Position numbers and translations under genes: made by a program. From contig CP071065.1 of assembly GCA_017164015.1 (NCBI GenBank), positions 2,508,501 through 2,572,500 of the forward strand: DNA of 64,000 nt, given 5' to 3'. Position 1 is the stretch's first letter; the number at the start of each line of letters is the position of its first letter. Below are positions 52,016 through 61,393 of this stretch, in pieces. The stretch is from Nostoc sp. UHCC 0702 (GTDB lineage Bacteria > Cyanobacteriota > Cyanobacteriia > Cyanobacteriales > Nostocaceae). Below the pieces are notes generated by a model that saw only the letters and a list, made by a program, of their open reading frames with translations, did no database searches and had not been told where the DNA came from.

Positions 52016-52354
52016 ATGTCTCAAGAGCATAACGAACAACTCCAAATTCAGCAGCTAGCCAGTCTCAAACCGAAACACTTCGCTGATTTAATCAGAGCTG
52101 CACAATTGATTTTTGACCCAACAGCGGGACTCTCAGGAAGGCATATAGAAGTTGACTGGCAAGAGTTCGGTATTCCCCGTGACGTAGAAGAAAATCTCAA
52201 ATCACTTGGTCAGGAATATCGATATGCATCTCCTCATGTTCCTGGTGATATTATTTGGGGACAATTGACTCCTGAAGCTCGTATCTGGTTTCTCAATCAT
52301 AAAGATGAATTGTGGCAGTTTGAGGAGATTTTTCCGGCGTTGGACGAAGACTAA
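52016..52354 (+). CDS. Small soluble protein of unknown function
   Basis: 112 residues, acidic, with a clear compact pattern (LKPKHFADLIRAAQLIFDPTAGLSGRHIEVDWQEFGIPRDVEENLKSLGQEYRY ... GDIIWGQLTPEARIWFLNHKDELWQFEEIFPALDED). No family recognised; the composition suggests a real conserved cyanobacterial protein. A poor ribosome site is the only doubt. Confidence 0.7.
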   Translation: MSQEHNEQLQIQQLASLKPKHFADLIRAAQLIFDPTAGLSGRHIEVDWQEFGIPRDVEENLKSLGQEYRYASPHVPGDIIWGQLTPEARIWFLNHKDELWQFEEIFPALDED

Positions 52355-52616
52355 GCTTTGTCTGCTATCTGCTAGTTCAAAAACTTGCCAGGGGTACAAC
52401 AACAATTGTTGTACCCCTACTATTTATAATTACCAAAAGCTCATAATGTAGCACTCAAAATAGTTGCTATTTTTAAGTTATATTATATTTTGTTTAAATA
52501 AAATTAAGAATAATAGCTTTTTGTTACCTCTGTAGTTGAAATTTAGAAGCTGGGAGTTTTGAGCGATCGCTTGATTTGATTTAGCATCAAAAGAAAAGTT
52601 GACAACAGAGGAAACA

Positions 52617-53276
52617 ATGGAAAGAACAGTAACTCCAAGAGTCAAGATTTGCTGTATCAGCAGTGTAGAAGAAGCCTGGACTGCAATCCGATGTGGCGCA
52701 TCCGCTCTAGGATTAGTTTCCATGATGCCGAGTGGCCCGGGCGTGATTTCTGAGGAATTAATAGCCAAAATCGCGGCTCGTGTACCACCTCCCATCGCTA
52801 CTTTTTTACTGACTTCAAGCCTTGATGCTCAGGAGATTATTCAGCAGATCAAGCGTTGCCAAACAAACACCGTGCAAATATGCGATCGCTTAGAATCAGG
52901 AAGGTATCAAGACATACGAGCCGCCTTACCTGGGATCTCCATTGTCCAAGTCATTCATGTGACTACAGAAGCATCCCTAGAGGAAGCGATGAGAGTAGCA
53001 CCTGATGTAGATGCAATTCTCCTAGACTCTGGTAATCAATCTCTCTTAGTTAAAGAGTTAGGAGGCACAGGACGCATACATAATTGGAGTTTAAGTGCCA
53101 AAATCCGTGAGTTAGTGGAAGTACCGATTTTCTTAGCTGGAGGACTAAAACCTGAAAATGTAGCTTTGGCAGTTGAGCAAGTCGGCCCCTTTGGATTAGA
53201 TTTATGTAGCAGCGTTCGTAGCAATGGCAAATTAGATGAGGATAAGCTCAGGCTGTTCTTTGAAAAGTTGAAATAA
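52617..53276 (+). CDS. TrpF-like (phosphoribosylanthranilate isomerase family) protein
   Basis: 219 residues from ATG 52617 (GAGG ribosome site), preferred to an in-frame TTG at 52599. TIM-barrel pattern of TrpF: RVKICCISSVEEAW at strand 1 (catalytic Cys retained), DAILLDSG (catalytic Asp) and FLAGGLKPENVALAVEQVGPFGLDLCSSVR with the phosphate loop. Deviations: KICG has become KICC, the FVQLHG motif is replaced by TVQICD, and SSGVE is SSVR. It may be a paralogue that no longer serves tryptophan synthesis, or a trpF that has drifted. No trp neighbours are present. Confidence 0.78.
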   Translation: MERTVTPRVKICCISSVEEAWTAIRCGASALGLVSMMPSGPGVISEELIAKIAARVPPPIATFLLTSSLDAQEIIQQIKRCQTNTVQICDRLESGRYQDIRAALPGISIVQVIHVTTEASLEEAMRVAPDVDAILLDSGNQSLLVKELGGTGRIHNWSLSAKIRELVEVPIFLAGGLKPENVALAVEQVGPFGLDLCSSVRSNGKLDEDKLRLFFEKLK

Positions 53277-53490
53277 GCTAAAGCACATCTAAATTGCTTA
53301 ATTACTCGTGTTCGTCCAGCGTCTAGGTCAGGAGAAGGCTGTTGACCGATGACTGTCATCAGTTATCAATTATCAGACAACACAAAATTGAGAGTATACA
53401 TTAGTAATTAACTCATGCAATTAACGCATATCTGAGTTATATGTGATTGTCAAGGTATTATTTTTATAAAAATACTTAAGGATGCTGTAA

Positions 53491-54306
53491 ATGGTTGCTC
53501 AAATCCAAGAATTAGATGCTCAGCAATGGGTGAAAACTCGTTCTTCCCTTGATCCTAACGAATCCACATTCCTGATCTGGACAGGGAAAATTTACAGCTT
53601 TATTCCCCAAGAGGAGAGAAAACTTTTGTTCAAGATGCTGGGGTTGAGCATCAGTAGGTGTATTCCCATAGCAGAGGGTAGCTGGAATTTTACTTCTAGG
53701 GAACTAACTTACTACCTCCATCCTGAAACAGGGGAGATTTTGCAAAAATGGGAAAATCCTTGGACAGGGGAAATAGTACCAGTAATACACGTTGCCAATA
53801 ATCCTGTGCAGGGTAAGTTTAAAGGCAAATTTCCCGCACAAGTAGAGGCAGAAACTACAACTTTCGTTTTTGATATTTTTCCTACATATCCTAATCCACT
53901 AGCAGAACATCCGCAGTTTGGCGAATACAGTCCCCAACCAACTTATCAGGCAGCGGAATTGTTTAAACTAGCAGTGCCAACCGCAGATTTATTAAACTCA
54001 GAGCTGCTTTCAGTTTCTCAACTGCGACTGAGTTGGGATCGGATTGGTCAGTGGCTTCCCTGGATGAAAATGAGCGATCGCCCTGGTAATCTGATTTATA
54101 GTGCCGCCGGAAGTAAAGTAGGTGGTTTAACAGAATTGCCCCAGTTGCTACAAGATGAAATCAATAATCGCATTCCTTTGTATAAGCAAGCTCCAAAAGC
54201 TTACTTAGATGGGGAAGATATGACCTCTTGGTTGTACTTCCAAAAGCACTTTCAGGCTTACTTAGCTGGGGAAATTTTTCCACTTCCGCAAGCAGAAGAG
54301 GTGTAA
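53491..54306 (+). CDS. DUF1838 family protein
   Basis: 271 residues, soluble. It matches the DUF1838 pattern (FLIWTGKIYSFIPQEERKLLFKMLGLSISRCIP, then ELTYYLHPETGEILQKWENPWTGEIVPVIHVANNPVQGKF, and SWDRIGQWLPWMKMSDRPGNLIYSAAGSKV). Function unknown; a lipocalin-like barrel is possible. Ribosome site AAGGATG. Single gene. Confidence 0.85.
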   Translation: MVAQIQELDAQQWVKTRSSLDPNESTFLIWTGKIYSFIPQEERKLLFKMLGLSISRCIPIAEGSWNFTSRELTYYLHPETGEILQKWENPWTGEIVPVIHVANNPVQGKFKGKFPAQVEAETTTFVFDIFPTYPNPLAEHPQFGEYSPQPTYQAAELFKLAVPTADLLNSELLSVSQLRLSWDRIGQWLPWMKMSDRPGNLIYSAAGSKVGGLTELPQLLQDEINNRIPLYKQAPKAYLDGEDMTSWLYFQKHFQAYLAGEIFPLPQAEEV

Positions 54307-54455
54307 ATTGGCAAGCAGGGGAGCAGGGGAGCAGGAGAGCTCTTGAGCAGGGGAGCAGGGGAGCAGGGGGGAAATCTTAACTAATGACACTAATGACAAC
54401 TGACCACTGACAACTGACCACTGACAACTGACCACTGACCACTGACAACTGACAA
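54307..54455. repeat. Tandem repeats between convergent genes
   Basis: (GCAGGGGA)n at about 54313-54372 and (TGACAACTGACCAC)n at about 54395-54452. Confidence 0.88.
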
Positions 54456-54824
54456 TTAAAATTTCCGCATGTTTTTGCTGATAGGGTCAAAACCTCTAGA
54501 AAAGCGGGTGCTTTCATCGTAGTAAGCACCAGTTAGATCCGCTCCATACAATTTGGCATTGTTGAGTTTGGCTCCCCGGAGATTTGCTTCATTCAGTTTC
54601 ACACCACTCAAATTCGCTCTGGTTAAATTCGCTTTGGCTAAGTTAGCTCTACTCATGTCCGCTCCCCAGAGTTTGGCTCTCGCTAGATTTGCGCCGCTCA
54701 AGTTCGCTCCCCATAAATTGATTCCAGGTAAGTAGGCGGCAATTAGCCTGGCCCTGCTTAAGTTAGCTGCTGGAAAATATTTCTCCCCTGCGGCGTAAAG
54801 TTTTTTCAGTTGTTCAGCATCCAT
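54456..54824 (-). CDS. Pentapeptide repeat protein
   Basis: 122 residues. At least twelve A(N/D)LxX pentapeptides between residues about 18 and 105 (ANLSRARL, GANLSGANLARAKLWGADMSRANLAKANL) form a right-handed quadrilateral beta helix. No signal peptide. It overlaps the upstream gene by 5 bp (its ATG region falls inside that gene's end), so they are co-translated. Role unknown. Confidence 0.88.
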   Translation of the reverse strand: MDAEQLKKLYAAGEKYFPAANLSRARLIAAYLPGINLWGANLSGANLARAKLWGADMSRANLAKANLTRANLSGVKLNEANLRGAKLNNAKLYGADLTGAYYDESTRFSRGFDPISKNMRKF

Positions 54825-55128
54825 GCGTTGTGTTGACCTTGTTCAGCAATAAACAAGTAATCTGTTCCCATTCTTGGTTTAGCGTTCCTAAAAACTCTGG
54901 TTGCTGGCTGCGTCGATACCAGTAACGAGCATTGCTCAAATCGCCTTCTTTGCGGTGTAAGTAGGCATGAACCCAGGCACTATCCACATCGCTGGCATCT
55001 TGAACTATTTCATGCGCTCTGCCCCAATCACCTTGTTTGTCATACCACAAGGCTTGCAGTGCTTTTGGTAGCGTCTGGGGACATGAGCGCTGTTTTTCAA
55101 TCAATCGTTGAAATTCTTCTGTATTCAT
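54814..55128 (-). CDS. Small protein coupled to the pentapeptide gene
   Basis: 104 residues from ATG 55128 (a GTG at 55137 adds three). Helical, TPR-like: LPKALQALWYDKQGDWGRAHEIVQDASDVDSAWVHAYLHRKEGDLSNARYWYRRSQQPEF. The pattern is a known type of small cyanobacterial and proteobacterial protein, without known role. Overlaps the pentapeptide gene start by 11 bp. Confidence 0.8.
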   Translation of the reverse strand: MNTEEFQRLIEKQRSCPQTLPKALQALWYDKQGDWGRAHEIVQDASDVDSAWVHAYLHRKEGDLSNARYWYRRSQQPEFLGTLNQEWEQITCLLLNKVNTTHGC

Positions 55129-55975
55129 GATCGCCACTCAACAAGTGTAAATCTCTACTTACAAGATACTCTCTGGCTTGCTTGTCAGTGATCCCATTGT
55201 TTCAGGTATTGGTACTAGTGAGGCGATTACAGTACTCCTTCAGTATTACTGCTTTGTGTCTAGGCAATTAATACCAACTTAAAAAATCATTTCAGTCAAT
55301 AGTCAACAGTCATCAGTCAACAGGATAATTTATTTAAGTAGGTCGGTGCGAATAAAGTTAAAGCTTCGACTTCGCTCAGCTTTAACATCGAGCGAAGCCG
55401 AGATGTTAACTAGTGAGGGTCGTCAGTTGTGAGGCAGTCCGCAAAAGGCGGGGGTCTCCCCCATGAGGAACTGCCGAACCCGAAGGGTCAGTTGTTAGTT
55501 GTGAGCCAGCGCGGTCTTGGGGAGCCAGTGCGGTCTTGGGGTTTCCCCAAGTGGAGCATCTGGCGTGGTTCCCCCCATGAGCGACTGGCGATCTTCGCAG
55601 CGTTAGCGAGCTTGCGAGCGTCACCCGTAAGGGTCAGTAGTAAGGGTTTCAGGTATATTTACGTTTCGTAACATACTCATGTTTATTTTCACCCACCTAC
55701 TTATTGCTAAATAACTTGTATTCATACTTACATTTGATTTTAATACTGTTACCCTCTTTAAGGAAGAGTAGCCGAAAAATTAATACCTTCGTTAGCTAGA
55801 AGTAAGAGGAATTATATCTTTTTAAGATAGCGTTACAAATCTGATAATTTTACGACATAAAACTTACTGAACGAGGTCTAAAAAAGATTCTTTCAGTAAC
55901 AATGATTGTCTGTTCGGGTTTTTTAGAAAAACACAACTCTTCAAGCTCTACAAATTTGTATTCGGAGGCTATGAC
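55129..55975. other. Intergenic region with MITE F1
   Basis: 847 bp. The family F element covers 55336-55702. The remaining 270 bp upstream of the 81-codon gene is AT-rich with a likely promoter. Confidence 0.6.
55336..55702. mobile_element. MITE-like element, family F (copy F1)
   Basis: Starts AAGTAGGTCGGTGCGAATAA and ends ACCCACCTACTT. Between them are GTGAGGGTCGTCAGTTGTGAG, then a GC-rich insert (AGGCAGTCCGC ... GAGCGACTGGCG) and AGTAAGGGTTTCAGGTATAT. The outer parts match copy F2 at 26133-26268; the GC-rich centre has been added in this copy. Confidence 0.75.
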
Positions 55976-56221
55976 ATGACTAACACCATAAATGGCGATC
56001 GCACCACTGAAACCAGTGACGACCTCTACGACCTAATCAGCGTTCTTTACCACACTTTGGAAGGAGCTGCAACCTATGAGATTTACTGCCAAGATGCAGA
56101 AGAACAGGGAGATACAGAATTAAGCGAGTTTTTCCGTGAGATTCAACAACAAGAATGCCAAAGGGCAGAACGGGCGAAGGAACTGCTGGCACATCGTCTG
56201 GCTTTAACCGTCCGTAGTTAA
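55976..56221 (+). CDS. Small ferritin-like protein
   Basis: 81 residues, acidic, one or two long helices with ExxY/ExxxH-like metal-ligand spacing (YHTLEGAATYEIYCQDAEEQGDTELSEFFREIQQQECQRAERAKELLAHRL), like half of a rubrerythrin/ferritin-like bundle. It may dimerise. Strong GGAGG ribosome site. Precise function unknown. Confidence 0.75.
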   Translation: MTNTINGDRTTETSDDLYDLISVLYHTLEGAATYEIYCQDAEEQGDTELSEFFREIQQQECQRAERAKELLAHRLALTVRS

Positions 56222-56282
56222 GGTGTAAAGGAAAATTTCTCCCAAAATTGAGAGAAATTTTGCAATTGGAAAAATTAACTTC

Positions 56283-56831
56283 TTATTGCCTCTTGAGAGA
56301 AATAACTTCAAACTCGAAATTAGCAATGAGACGGTTATCAATGTAAACTTGTATTCTATGTTTACCACCGGGATCGCCAGGAGCGATCGTCCAAAAATTC
56401 TCAATTACACCATCAGAAATTGATTCTGTACGCTTAGTTACAGCTGAGCGACCGTCTGCTGACAGGGAGAAGTTTTCACCATCATCTGTAGCCCAGGTTT
56501 CCGGGGTTTTTGGCAATCGTAGAACTTCTCGCCATGTTACTTTACCTTTGTAGTCTTTAAGTTGAATACGCCACCCGTATTTACCACCCTGGTTTAGTAG
56601 TACTCTGGTAGTAGGAGTAAATTTACCTTCGCCATTGGAGTCAATTCTCAGCACCCCAAACTCAGCTTTACTGACAGTAATTGGTTTAGTATTGCTTACC
56701 TGAGAGATTGACCCAGAAGATGCCGTACCATTATCTGGTAAAGCCAAAGTAGCATTGATTGGCTCAGAAGCGATGACTCCAGATATCAACCAAGAAGAAG
56801 TGAGTACAACTATCGCAGCCCAAATTCTCAT
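56283..56831 (-). CDS. Exported protein of unknown function
   Basis: 182 residues from ATG 56831. Signal peptide (MRIWAAIVVLTSSWLISGVIA), a short Ser/Thr linker and a beta-sandwich-like domain (FGVLRIDSNGEGKFTPTTRVLLNQGGKYGWRIQLKDYKGKVTWREVLRLPKTPETW ... GDPGGKHRIQVYIDNRLIANFEFEV). The pattern suggests an Ig-like fold. No motif points to an activity. Confidence 0.75.
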   Translation of the reverse strand: MRIWAAIVVLTSSWLISGVIASEPINATLALPDNGTASSGSISQVSNTKPITVSKAEFGVLRIDSNGEGKFTPTTRVLLNQGGKYGWRIQLKDYKGKVTWREVLRLPKTPETWATDDGENFSLSADGRSAVTKRTESISDGVIENFWTIAPGDPGGKHRIQVYIDNRLIANFEFEVISLKRQ

Positions 56832-57043
56832 TAGCAAAATTGTTTGGTCAGTTACTGGTACTTATTCAACTACTTTGTCCTAGCTTCCGGGTTTAAATCA
56901 GTTCAAGCATGAAGGATAAAGCAGCACAACGGTGACAAACAACATCTCCGGCTTCTTTGAGAAGTCGGGGATCTAAAGCTTTCGATAAATATAATCATTG
57001 ATTAATTGAGGCACAATAGAACCAAAGGCACTATGAACACACA

Positions 57044-57313
57044 ATGACTACTCAATTGATGGTTCAACCCTCATCCTTAATATCTTCTGGTATCAAGATG
57101 AGCGAATTTGGCGACATTTATCTGTTTAAATTTACCGATGAGCTACAGTCTCGATTTGAAGAACTGTTAGAGAAGAAAAAAGCTGATGCACTCACTGCTG
57201 AAGAAGAAGCTGAATATGTAGGCATTTGTGAATTAGAGCGAATCTTTACCTTGATTAACGCTCAATTAGCGACCAAAAGTAAATGGTGTCCGAACAAACT
57301 CGAAAATTTGTAA
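57044..57313 (+). CDS. Small helical protein, partner of the HNH gene
   Basis: 89 residues. An extended helix (ELQSRFEELLEKKKADALTAEEEAEYVGICELERIFTLINAQLA) resembles small antitoxin-like or coiled-coil proteins encoded before HNH nucleases in cyanobacteria. It overlaps the HNH gene by 31 bp, so the two are made together. Antitoxin function is inference. Confidence 0.7.
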   Translation: MTTQLMVQPSSLISSGIKMSEFGDIYLFKFTDELQSRFEELLEKKKADALTAEEEAEYVGICELERIFTLINAQLATKSKWCPNKLENL

Positions 57314-57729
57314 GACAACGAGCTAAATATCTTTGCGAATACTGCCACTCTCCAGAATACTTAAGTCCAGACCGTTTTACTATTGACCATATTATGCCGC
57401 AGTCTTTGGGAGGCTCTGATGAACTGGATAATTTAGCTTTAGCTTGTCATCGCTGTAATGAGCGTCACTATAATTTTACAGTAGCTACTGATCCCAAAAC
57501 CCAAGAACAAGTCCCTTTATTTCATCCCCGTCAACAACAATGGTCAGACCATTTTATCTGGACAAAAGACGGCACAAAAATTTTAGGTACAACCCCTACA
57601 GCGAGAGCTACTAGCGATCGCTTTGACTTCAATGATGAACGTCGGGATGAGCCTTCGATTCAAGTGGCTCGTCGTTTTTGGGTAGAAGCTGGTTGGCATC
57701 CACCCCAGCCAGATCCACGTCAAGAATAA
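57283..57729 (+). CDS. HNH endonuclease
   Basis: 148 residues. Complete HNH motif: CEYCHSPEY (zinc pair 1), TIDHIMPQSLGGSDELDNLALACHRCNERH (catalytic His in DHIMPQSLGG, Asn, His and zinc pair 2). The C-terminus (WVEAGWHPP) is typical of the small free-standing group. It overlaps the small upstream gene, which may be its antidote. Confidence 0.9.
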   Translation: MVSEQTRKFVRQRAKYLCEYCHSPEYLSPDRFTIDHIMPQSLGGSDELDNLALACHRCNERHYNFTVATDPKTQEQVPLFHPRQQQWSDHFIWTKDGTKILGTTPTARATSDRFDFNDERRDEPSIQVARRFWVEAGWHPPQPDPRQE

Positions 57730-57734
57730 GAGAA

Positions 57735-57959
57735 AATGCTTTTTTGCTATTAACTTCGAGAGTTAATACAGCAAAACATACTGAGATTGTAGACTATGCT
57801 TTGGGGCTTTGGGACAGGTTCGCCTCACCTAAAAAGGTTGATTGGGTAGTTGATTTAATTGATGTATTAGTATCATACCGTTGCCCAGTCCCAGTTTTAG
57901 TTAATAGTAAAGTTAGTAAAATTATGCTGCATGTGATACGGGATTATTTAGGTGGGTGA
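57735..57959 (+). pseudogene. Possible gene remnant
   Basis: An open stretch after the HNH gene encodes TAKHTEIVDYALGLWDRFASPKKVDWVVDLIDVLVSYRCPVPVLVNSKVSKIMLHVIRDYLGG, which reads like real protein but has no start codon of its own and no family I can name. It may be the end of a decayed gene. Confidence 0.3.
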
Positions 57960-58151
57960 GGAATCAAAGTGACAAATTCACGTAAAACCCGATAGCAAAG
58001 ATTTTTTGGCGATGTCTTCTCCTTCGCAGACTAAGGGCGCGAACGACGAACGCAAAACTTTTCGGTATAGTGATATTTAAAAAGAAAGGCTTATACCCAT
58101 TGGATGTGGTATTCGTTGTTTCCCTACATCTTGCACCCTATTTTCAGTCAG
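57960..58151. other. Intergenic sequence
   Basis: No gene seen. It contains GCGAACGACGAACGCAAAA-type dispersed repeats. Confidence 0.5.
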
Positions 58152-58757
58152 TTAAATTTTAAACACAATATAAACTAAGTAAAAATAAGTTTCTCGGATT
58201 AAAAATTCTATCTGGCTGCGGAAACTACGATAGCGGGTAGTAGGTGTAGGAGATGGATATACATCCATTCCTAGGTCTTTTGCCATTAACACGGCGCGCT
58301 TCATGTGTAATGGATCGCTGACAATGAGAAACTTGTTTAATTGGTTAGCAGATGCCACTTTTAAAGCGTTTTTGAGGTTCTGGTGAGTTGTGCGAGATTG
58401 AATTTCAATCAGAATATCAGTTGCTTTTACTTGTTGTGCCATAGCATAGCGTTTGCCAGCTATGGCTTCAGCAGGTTCATTGCTATCGCCAACTCCACCA
58501 GTAAAAATGATGGTGCGAATCTTTGCATTTTTATACAGATTAATGGCGTGATGAATGCGTTCTCTGAAAACAGGAGATGGTTCTTCTCCCCAGACTGCCG
58601 CTCCCAGAACAATGGCCGCATCTGCTTTGATATTATTAATCTTGGTGCCGTAAAAATAGATACTTGATGCTGTGGATGCGATCGCCAGGAGTAAGGCAGA
58701 AAAAAAAGCTATTAAAGCCAGAATTAGCCATTGTTTTTGAGTTTTGTCAATAGTCAT
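58152..58757 (-). CDS. YdcF/SanA-type (DUF218) membrane protein
   Basis: 201 residues. N-terminal membrane helix (about 11-35), then the DUF218 core: DAAIVLGAAVWGEEPSPVFRERI, TIIFTGGVGDSNEPAE, IQSRTTHQNLKNAL and FLIVSDPLHMKRAVLMAKDLG. Relatives act in cell-envelope precursor metabolism or vancomycin tolerance, without a proven reaction. A tandem-repeat array lies directly upstream. Confidence 0.88.
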   Translation of the reverse strand: MTIDKTQKQWLILALIAFFSALLLAIASTASSIYFYGTKINNIKADAAIVLGAAVWGEEPSPVFRERIHHAINLYKNAKIRTIIFTGGVGDSNEPAEAIAGKRYAMAQQVKATDILIEIQSRTTHQNLKNALKVASANQLNKFLIVSDPLHMKRAVLMAKDLGMDVYPSPTPTTRYRSFRSQIEFLIRETYFYLVYIVFKI

Positions 58758-58878
58758 TAGTCAATAGTCAATAGTCAATAGTCATTCTCCCCATCCCCCG
58801 GTTGGTGAGCGAAGTCGAACCACATCTCCCCCATCTCCCTCATCGCCCTCATCGCCCTCATCGCCCTCATCCCCCCCA
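58758..58878. repeat. Tandem repeats (GTCAATA)n and (CTCATCGCC)n
   Basis: Fills the gap between two minus-strand genes. The second unit is a variant of the CTCATCCCC array at 2491. Confidence 0.85.
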
Positions 58879-59907
58879 TCAGCCTTCTACCAAAGTCCAG
58901 AAATAGCCATCCGGTGCAATGAAGGAAAAACTTTTCTCTCTAAACTCGTTTTCTACAATGTTTGTAAACTTTTGCACCGGATTTGCTTTGATGCGATCGT
59001 AATAAGCCTGAATTCCTCGCACGCGGTAAGTGTACAGTGACATACCCAAACTGCCCGGTTGTGATGCCTCAAATCGTGATTCTAAGTTGATAGCATCTGG
59101 AAACCGAATGATGTAAAGTCTGCCACTGCGTGCAGCCATCAGGTCATCCTTGGAAGAACGGGGGTCATCAAAGGCAGTGACGATATACTTTTCACCTGGT
59201 TTGAGGTCAAAAATATCTCTACCCGCTGGTGAAGCTTCATAGATAGTCTCAACATCATCACGCACACGCAGCAAACCCAAAACTTCTTCATAAAACTTCA
59301 GGCTTTCTTTGCTGTCATCTTGAACGATTATGCCCATGTGAGTAAACTGACTAGTCTTGAAAGCAGCATTGTGATTGATTTGTCCGTAATGCGGCAGTGT
59401 ATAGCCAAACCTTTGAAATAAAACCTGTCGAGTTAAGGGTTGGAGTAACAGCATTTCTCGTACACCAACTGCTGAATCAACAAAAGGACGGCTTTTCCTT
59501 TCTTTGTTGTAGATCTGTTCCCAGTAAGGATTGGTGTATCTAATAGTCCAACCGGCAGCTTTGGCATCCTCTGCATGATTTAAGATATTGATTATATCGG
59601 TTGTTAAAGTGGTTGCCCAGCGATTGCCTTTAACTTTCATGGAGGCTAATCCCAATCCTTGATTCATGGGGTTTTGCCAAACCATCAACCGAATTAGACC
59701 ATGATCTGCATTTTGGTGGTAAAGGCGAATCGAGCGTAAAAATGAATTGACTCCATATAATTGATGAGCTACATCTGCGGATAATTCACCTACTTGACCA
59801 ATGCGATAACCGTATTGTTCCCAATATTGAATTGCAAAAATTGGGTCTGGGATACCAATACATACTTCATAGATTCCTTCGATTGCAGTTTCTTGCCCTT
59901 GAGTCAT
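58879..59907 (-). CDS. VOC/glyoxalase-like protein
   Basis: 342 residues with two VOC (vicinal oxygen chelate) modules: one about residues 10-130 (YEVCIGIPDPIFAIQYWEQYGYRIG) and one about 190-340 (FTHMGIIVQDDSKESLKFYEEVLGLLRVRDDVE ... FREKSFSFIAPDGYFWTLVEG). His/Glu metal ligands are visible (His in FTHMGI). Substrate unknown; glyoxalase, dioxygenase or bleomycin-resistance-like activity are all possible. Confidence 0.82.
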   Translation of the reverse strand: MTQGQETAIEGIYEVCIGIPDPIFAIQYWEQYGYRIGQVGELSADVAHQLYGVNSFLRSIRLYHQNADHGLIRLMVWQNPMNQGLGLASMKVKGNRWATTLTTDIINILNHAEDAKAAGWTIRYTNPYWEQIYNKERKSRPFVDSAVGVREMLLLQPLTRQVLFQRFGYTLPHYGQINHNAAFKTSQFTHMGIIVQDDSKESLKFYEEVLGLLRVRDDVETIYEASPAGRDIFDLKPGEKYIVTAFDDPRSSKDDLMAARSGRLYIIRFPDAINLESRFEASQPGSLGMSLYTYRVRGIQAYYDRIKANPVQKFTNIVENEFREKSFSFIAPDGYFWTLVEG

Positions 59908-59943
59908 ATAAATTTAGGATTTGGTACTGACTATACTGATATC

Positions 59944-60582
59944 TTGCACCATTCTCAATTAACCGTAAGGTGGCAATACCTGTCACGTAAAAATCATGGC
60001 TTCACGGCACTAAAAGCATTGCTCACCTACAAAAATTGGTATTAAATAACTGGTGCAAGATGAGAGTATAACGGACTAGTCAAGAAAAATAAAGGTTTTG
60101 CATAAATAGTTAGTAGAATTTTTTTGTAAATTCAGGTTTTTTTGTTGGAAAAGTTCAAACTCTTAAAAATAATGATAAATTTTACTATAAATTTATTTAA
60201 TCTGAACTGAGAGGATGTCTCTTAAGTTAAAAATGTCATACTGGGAGCGATAGCGTAGTGTAGACGCGTTCGCGAAGCGTTGCCGCTTTCCTTGCGGCTT
60301 CCCGCAGGGTAGTATCTTATCAACTCACGGTATATTGCGATTCTTCTCCTCTCAAAGACGCTACGCCAAGCTCCACTTCGTTTCGCACCCTGCGGGAAGC
60401 CGCAGAAGCGTCTACAGAATGACAAATTATACCTTTCGCCCACTTTTCAGCCATCCTCTGAGATATTGCATTAGTTGCGTTATTGACATTGTTGTAGGGT
60501 GGGCACTGCATGAGGTTCGCTCAAAGCTTGATTTTTCCATTGTTGGCAGTGCCCACCGCAGAATTAATTGAGAATGGTGCAA
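59944..60582. mobile_element. Segment bounded by perfect 19-bp inverted repeats
   Basis: TTGCACCATTCTCAATTAA at 59944-59962 and TTAATTGAGAATGGTGCAA at 60564-60582. The inside contains the family D element and a second hairpin (GTGGGCACTGC ... GCAGTGCCCAC, about 60498-60558), so it looks like a composite of nested non-autonomous elements. Confidence 0.7.
60210..60459. mobile_element. MITE-like element, family D (copy D2)
   Basis: AGAGGATGTCTCTTAAGT at 60210 and CACTTTTCAGCCATCCTCT ending 60459, plus inner arms AATGTCATACTG/CAGAATGACAAATT. The centre has GCGTAGTGTAGACGCGTTCGCGAAGCG and CTTGCGGCTTCCCGCAGGG palindromes. Confidence 0.7.
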
Positions 60583-61300
60583 AACATCAGTCAATTAAAT
60601 CATAATTGAAAGTATCAAGTTATGGAGTATGGCACTTATGATAATCACAGAGCAATTTGCTATATATACAAATAAATAATAATACCTGATAGTCGTGAAC
60701 AAAAAGATTTTCGACTTCTGGGGAAATTAGGCAATCTGAGCCTGACAATTTTTACAAATTAAATAGGATGGTTATATTTTACTACTTGATATTGATGTCA
60801 TAACTGATGCAACACAAATATCAATTTTGCTTTCAGCATTCGTTAAATTTATGTCAAAAATTTTATAGTTATTTAATTTGATACAGGGTTGATAGCTGTA
60901 GCAGATTGTAAACTATTTATTATATATAACGCCAAAAATAATTCATAAAAAAGGATACATCTACCTTTGATAAGTTGTTAATTTTAGCAGTGTCCAACAC
61001 AAAAGCTGTGCAATATGTGTGAGGAAATCTAAAACCTAATAGTATTGAATGTATGCAATAATGCTTCTATTCAATTCAGGTATTTTGTCTATTTTAAATC
61101 AATATTATAGATTGATAAATACTATAAATTACAATATTTTTAAACCAGTCAAAAGACAGATGCAATGAATTGTTCATCAACTTAAATTATGAAATACAAA
61201 ACAAAGGGCGTCACGACTTGAAGGTGCAACTGCCGCAAAGAGCAACCTATATGAACGCAGAGTAAAAATCATAATTTTTACTCTGTATTTTATTTATATT

Positions 61301-61393
61301 AGGACTTACGCACTCGTTACGAAAAACTAAGCTTTTGCGATTACAACGCTAAGCTCGCTCCGGACGTAAAATCGTAGTCCGTGCGTAAGTCCT
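61301..61393. mobile_element. MITE-like element, family B (copy B3)
   Basis: AGGACTTACGCAC (61301-61313) and GTGCGTAAGTCCT (61381-61393), perfect 13-bp arms; a short form of only 93 bp. Confidence 0.85.
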
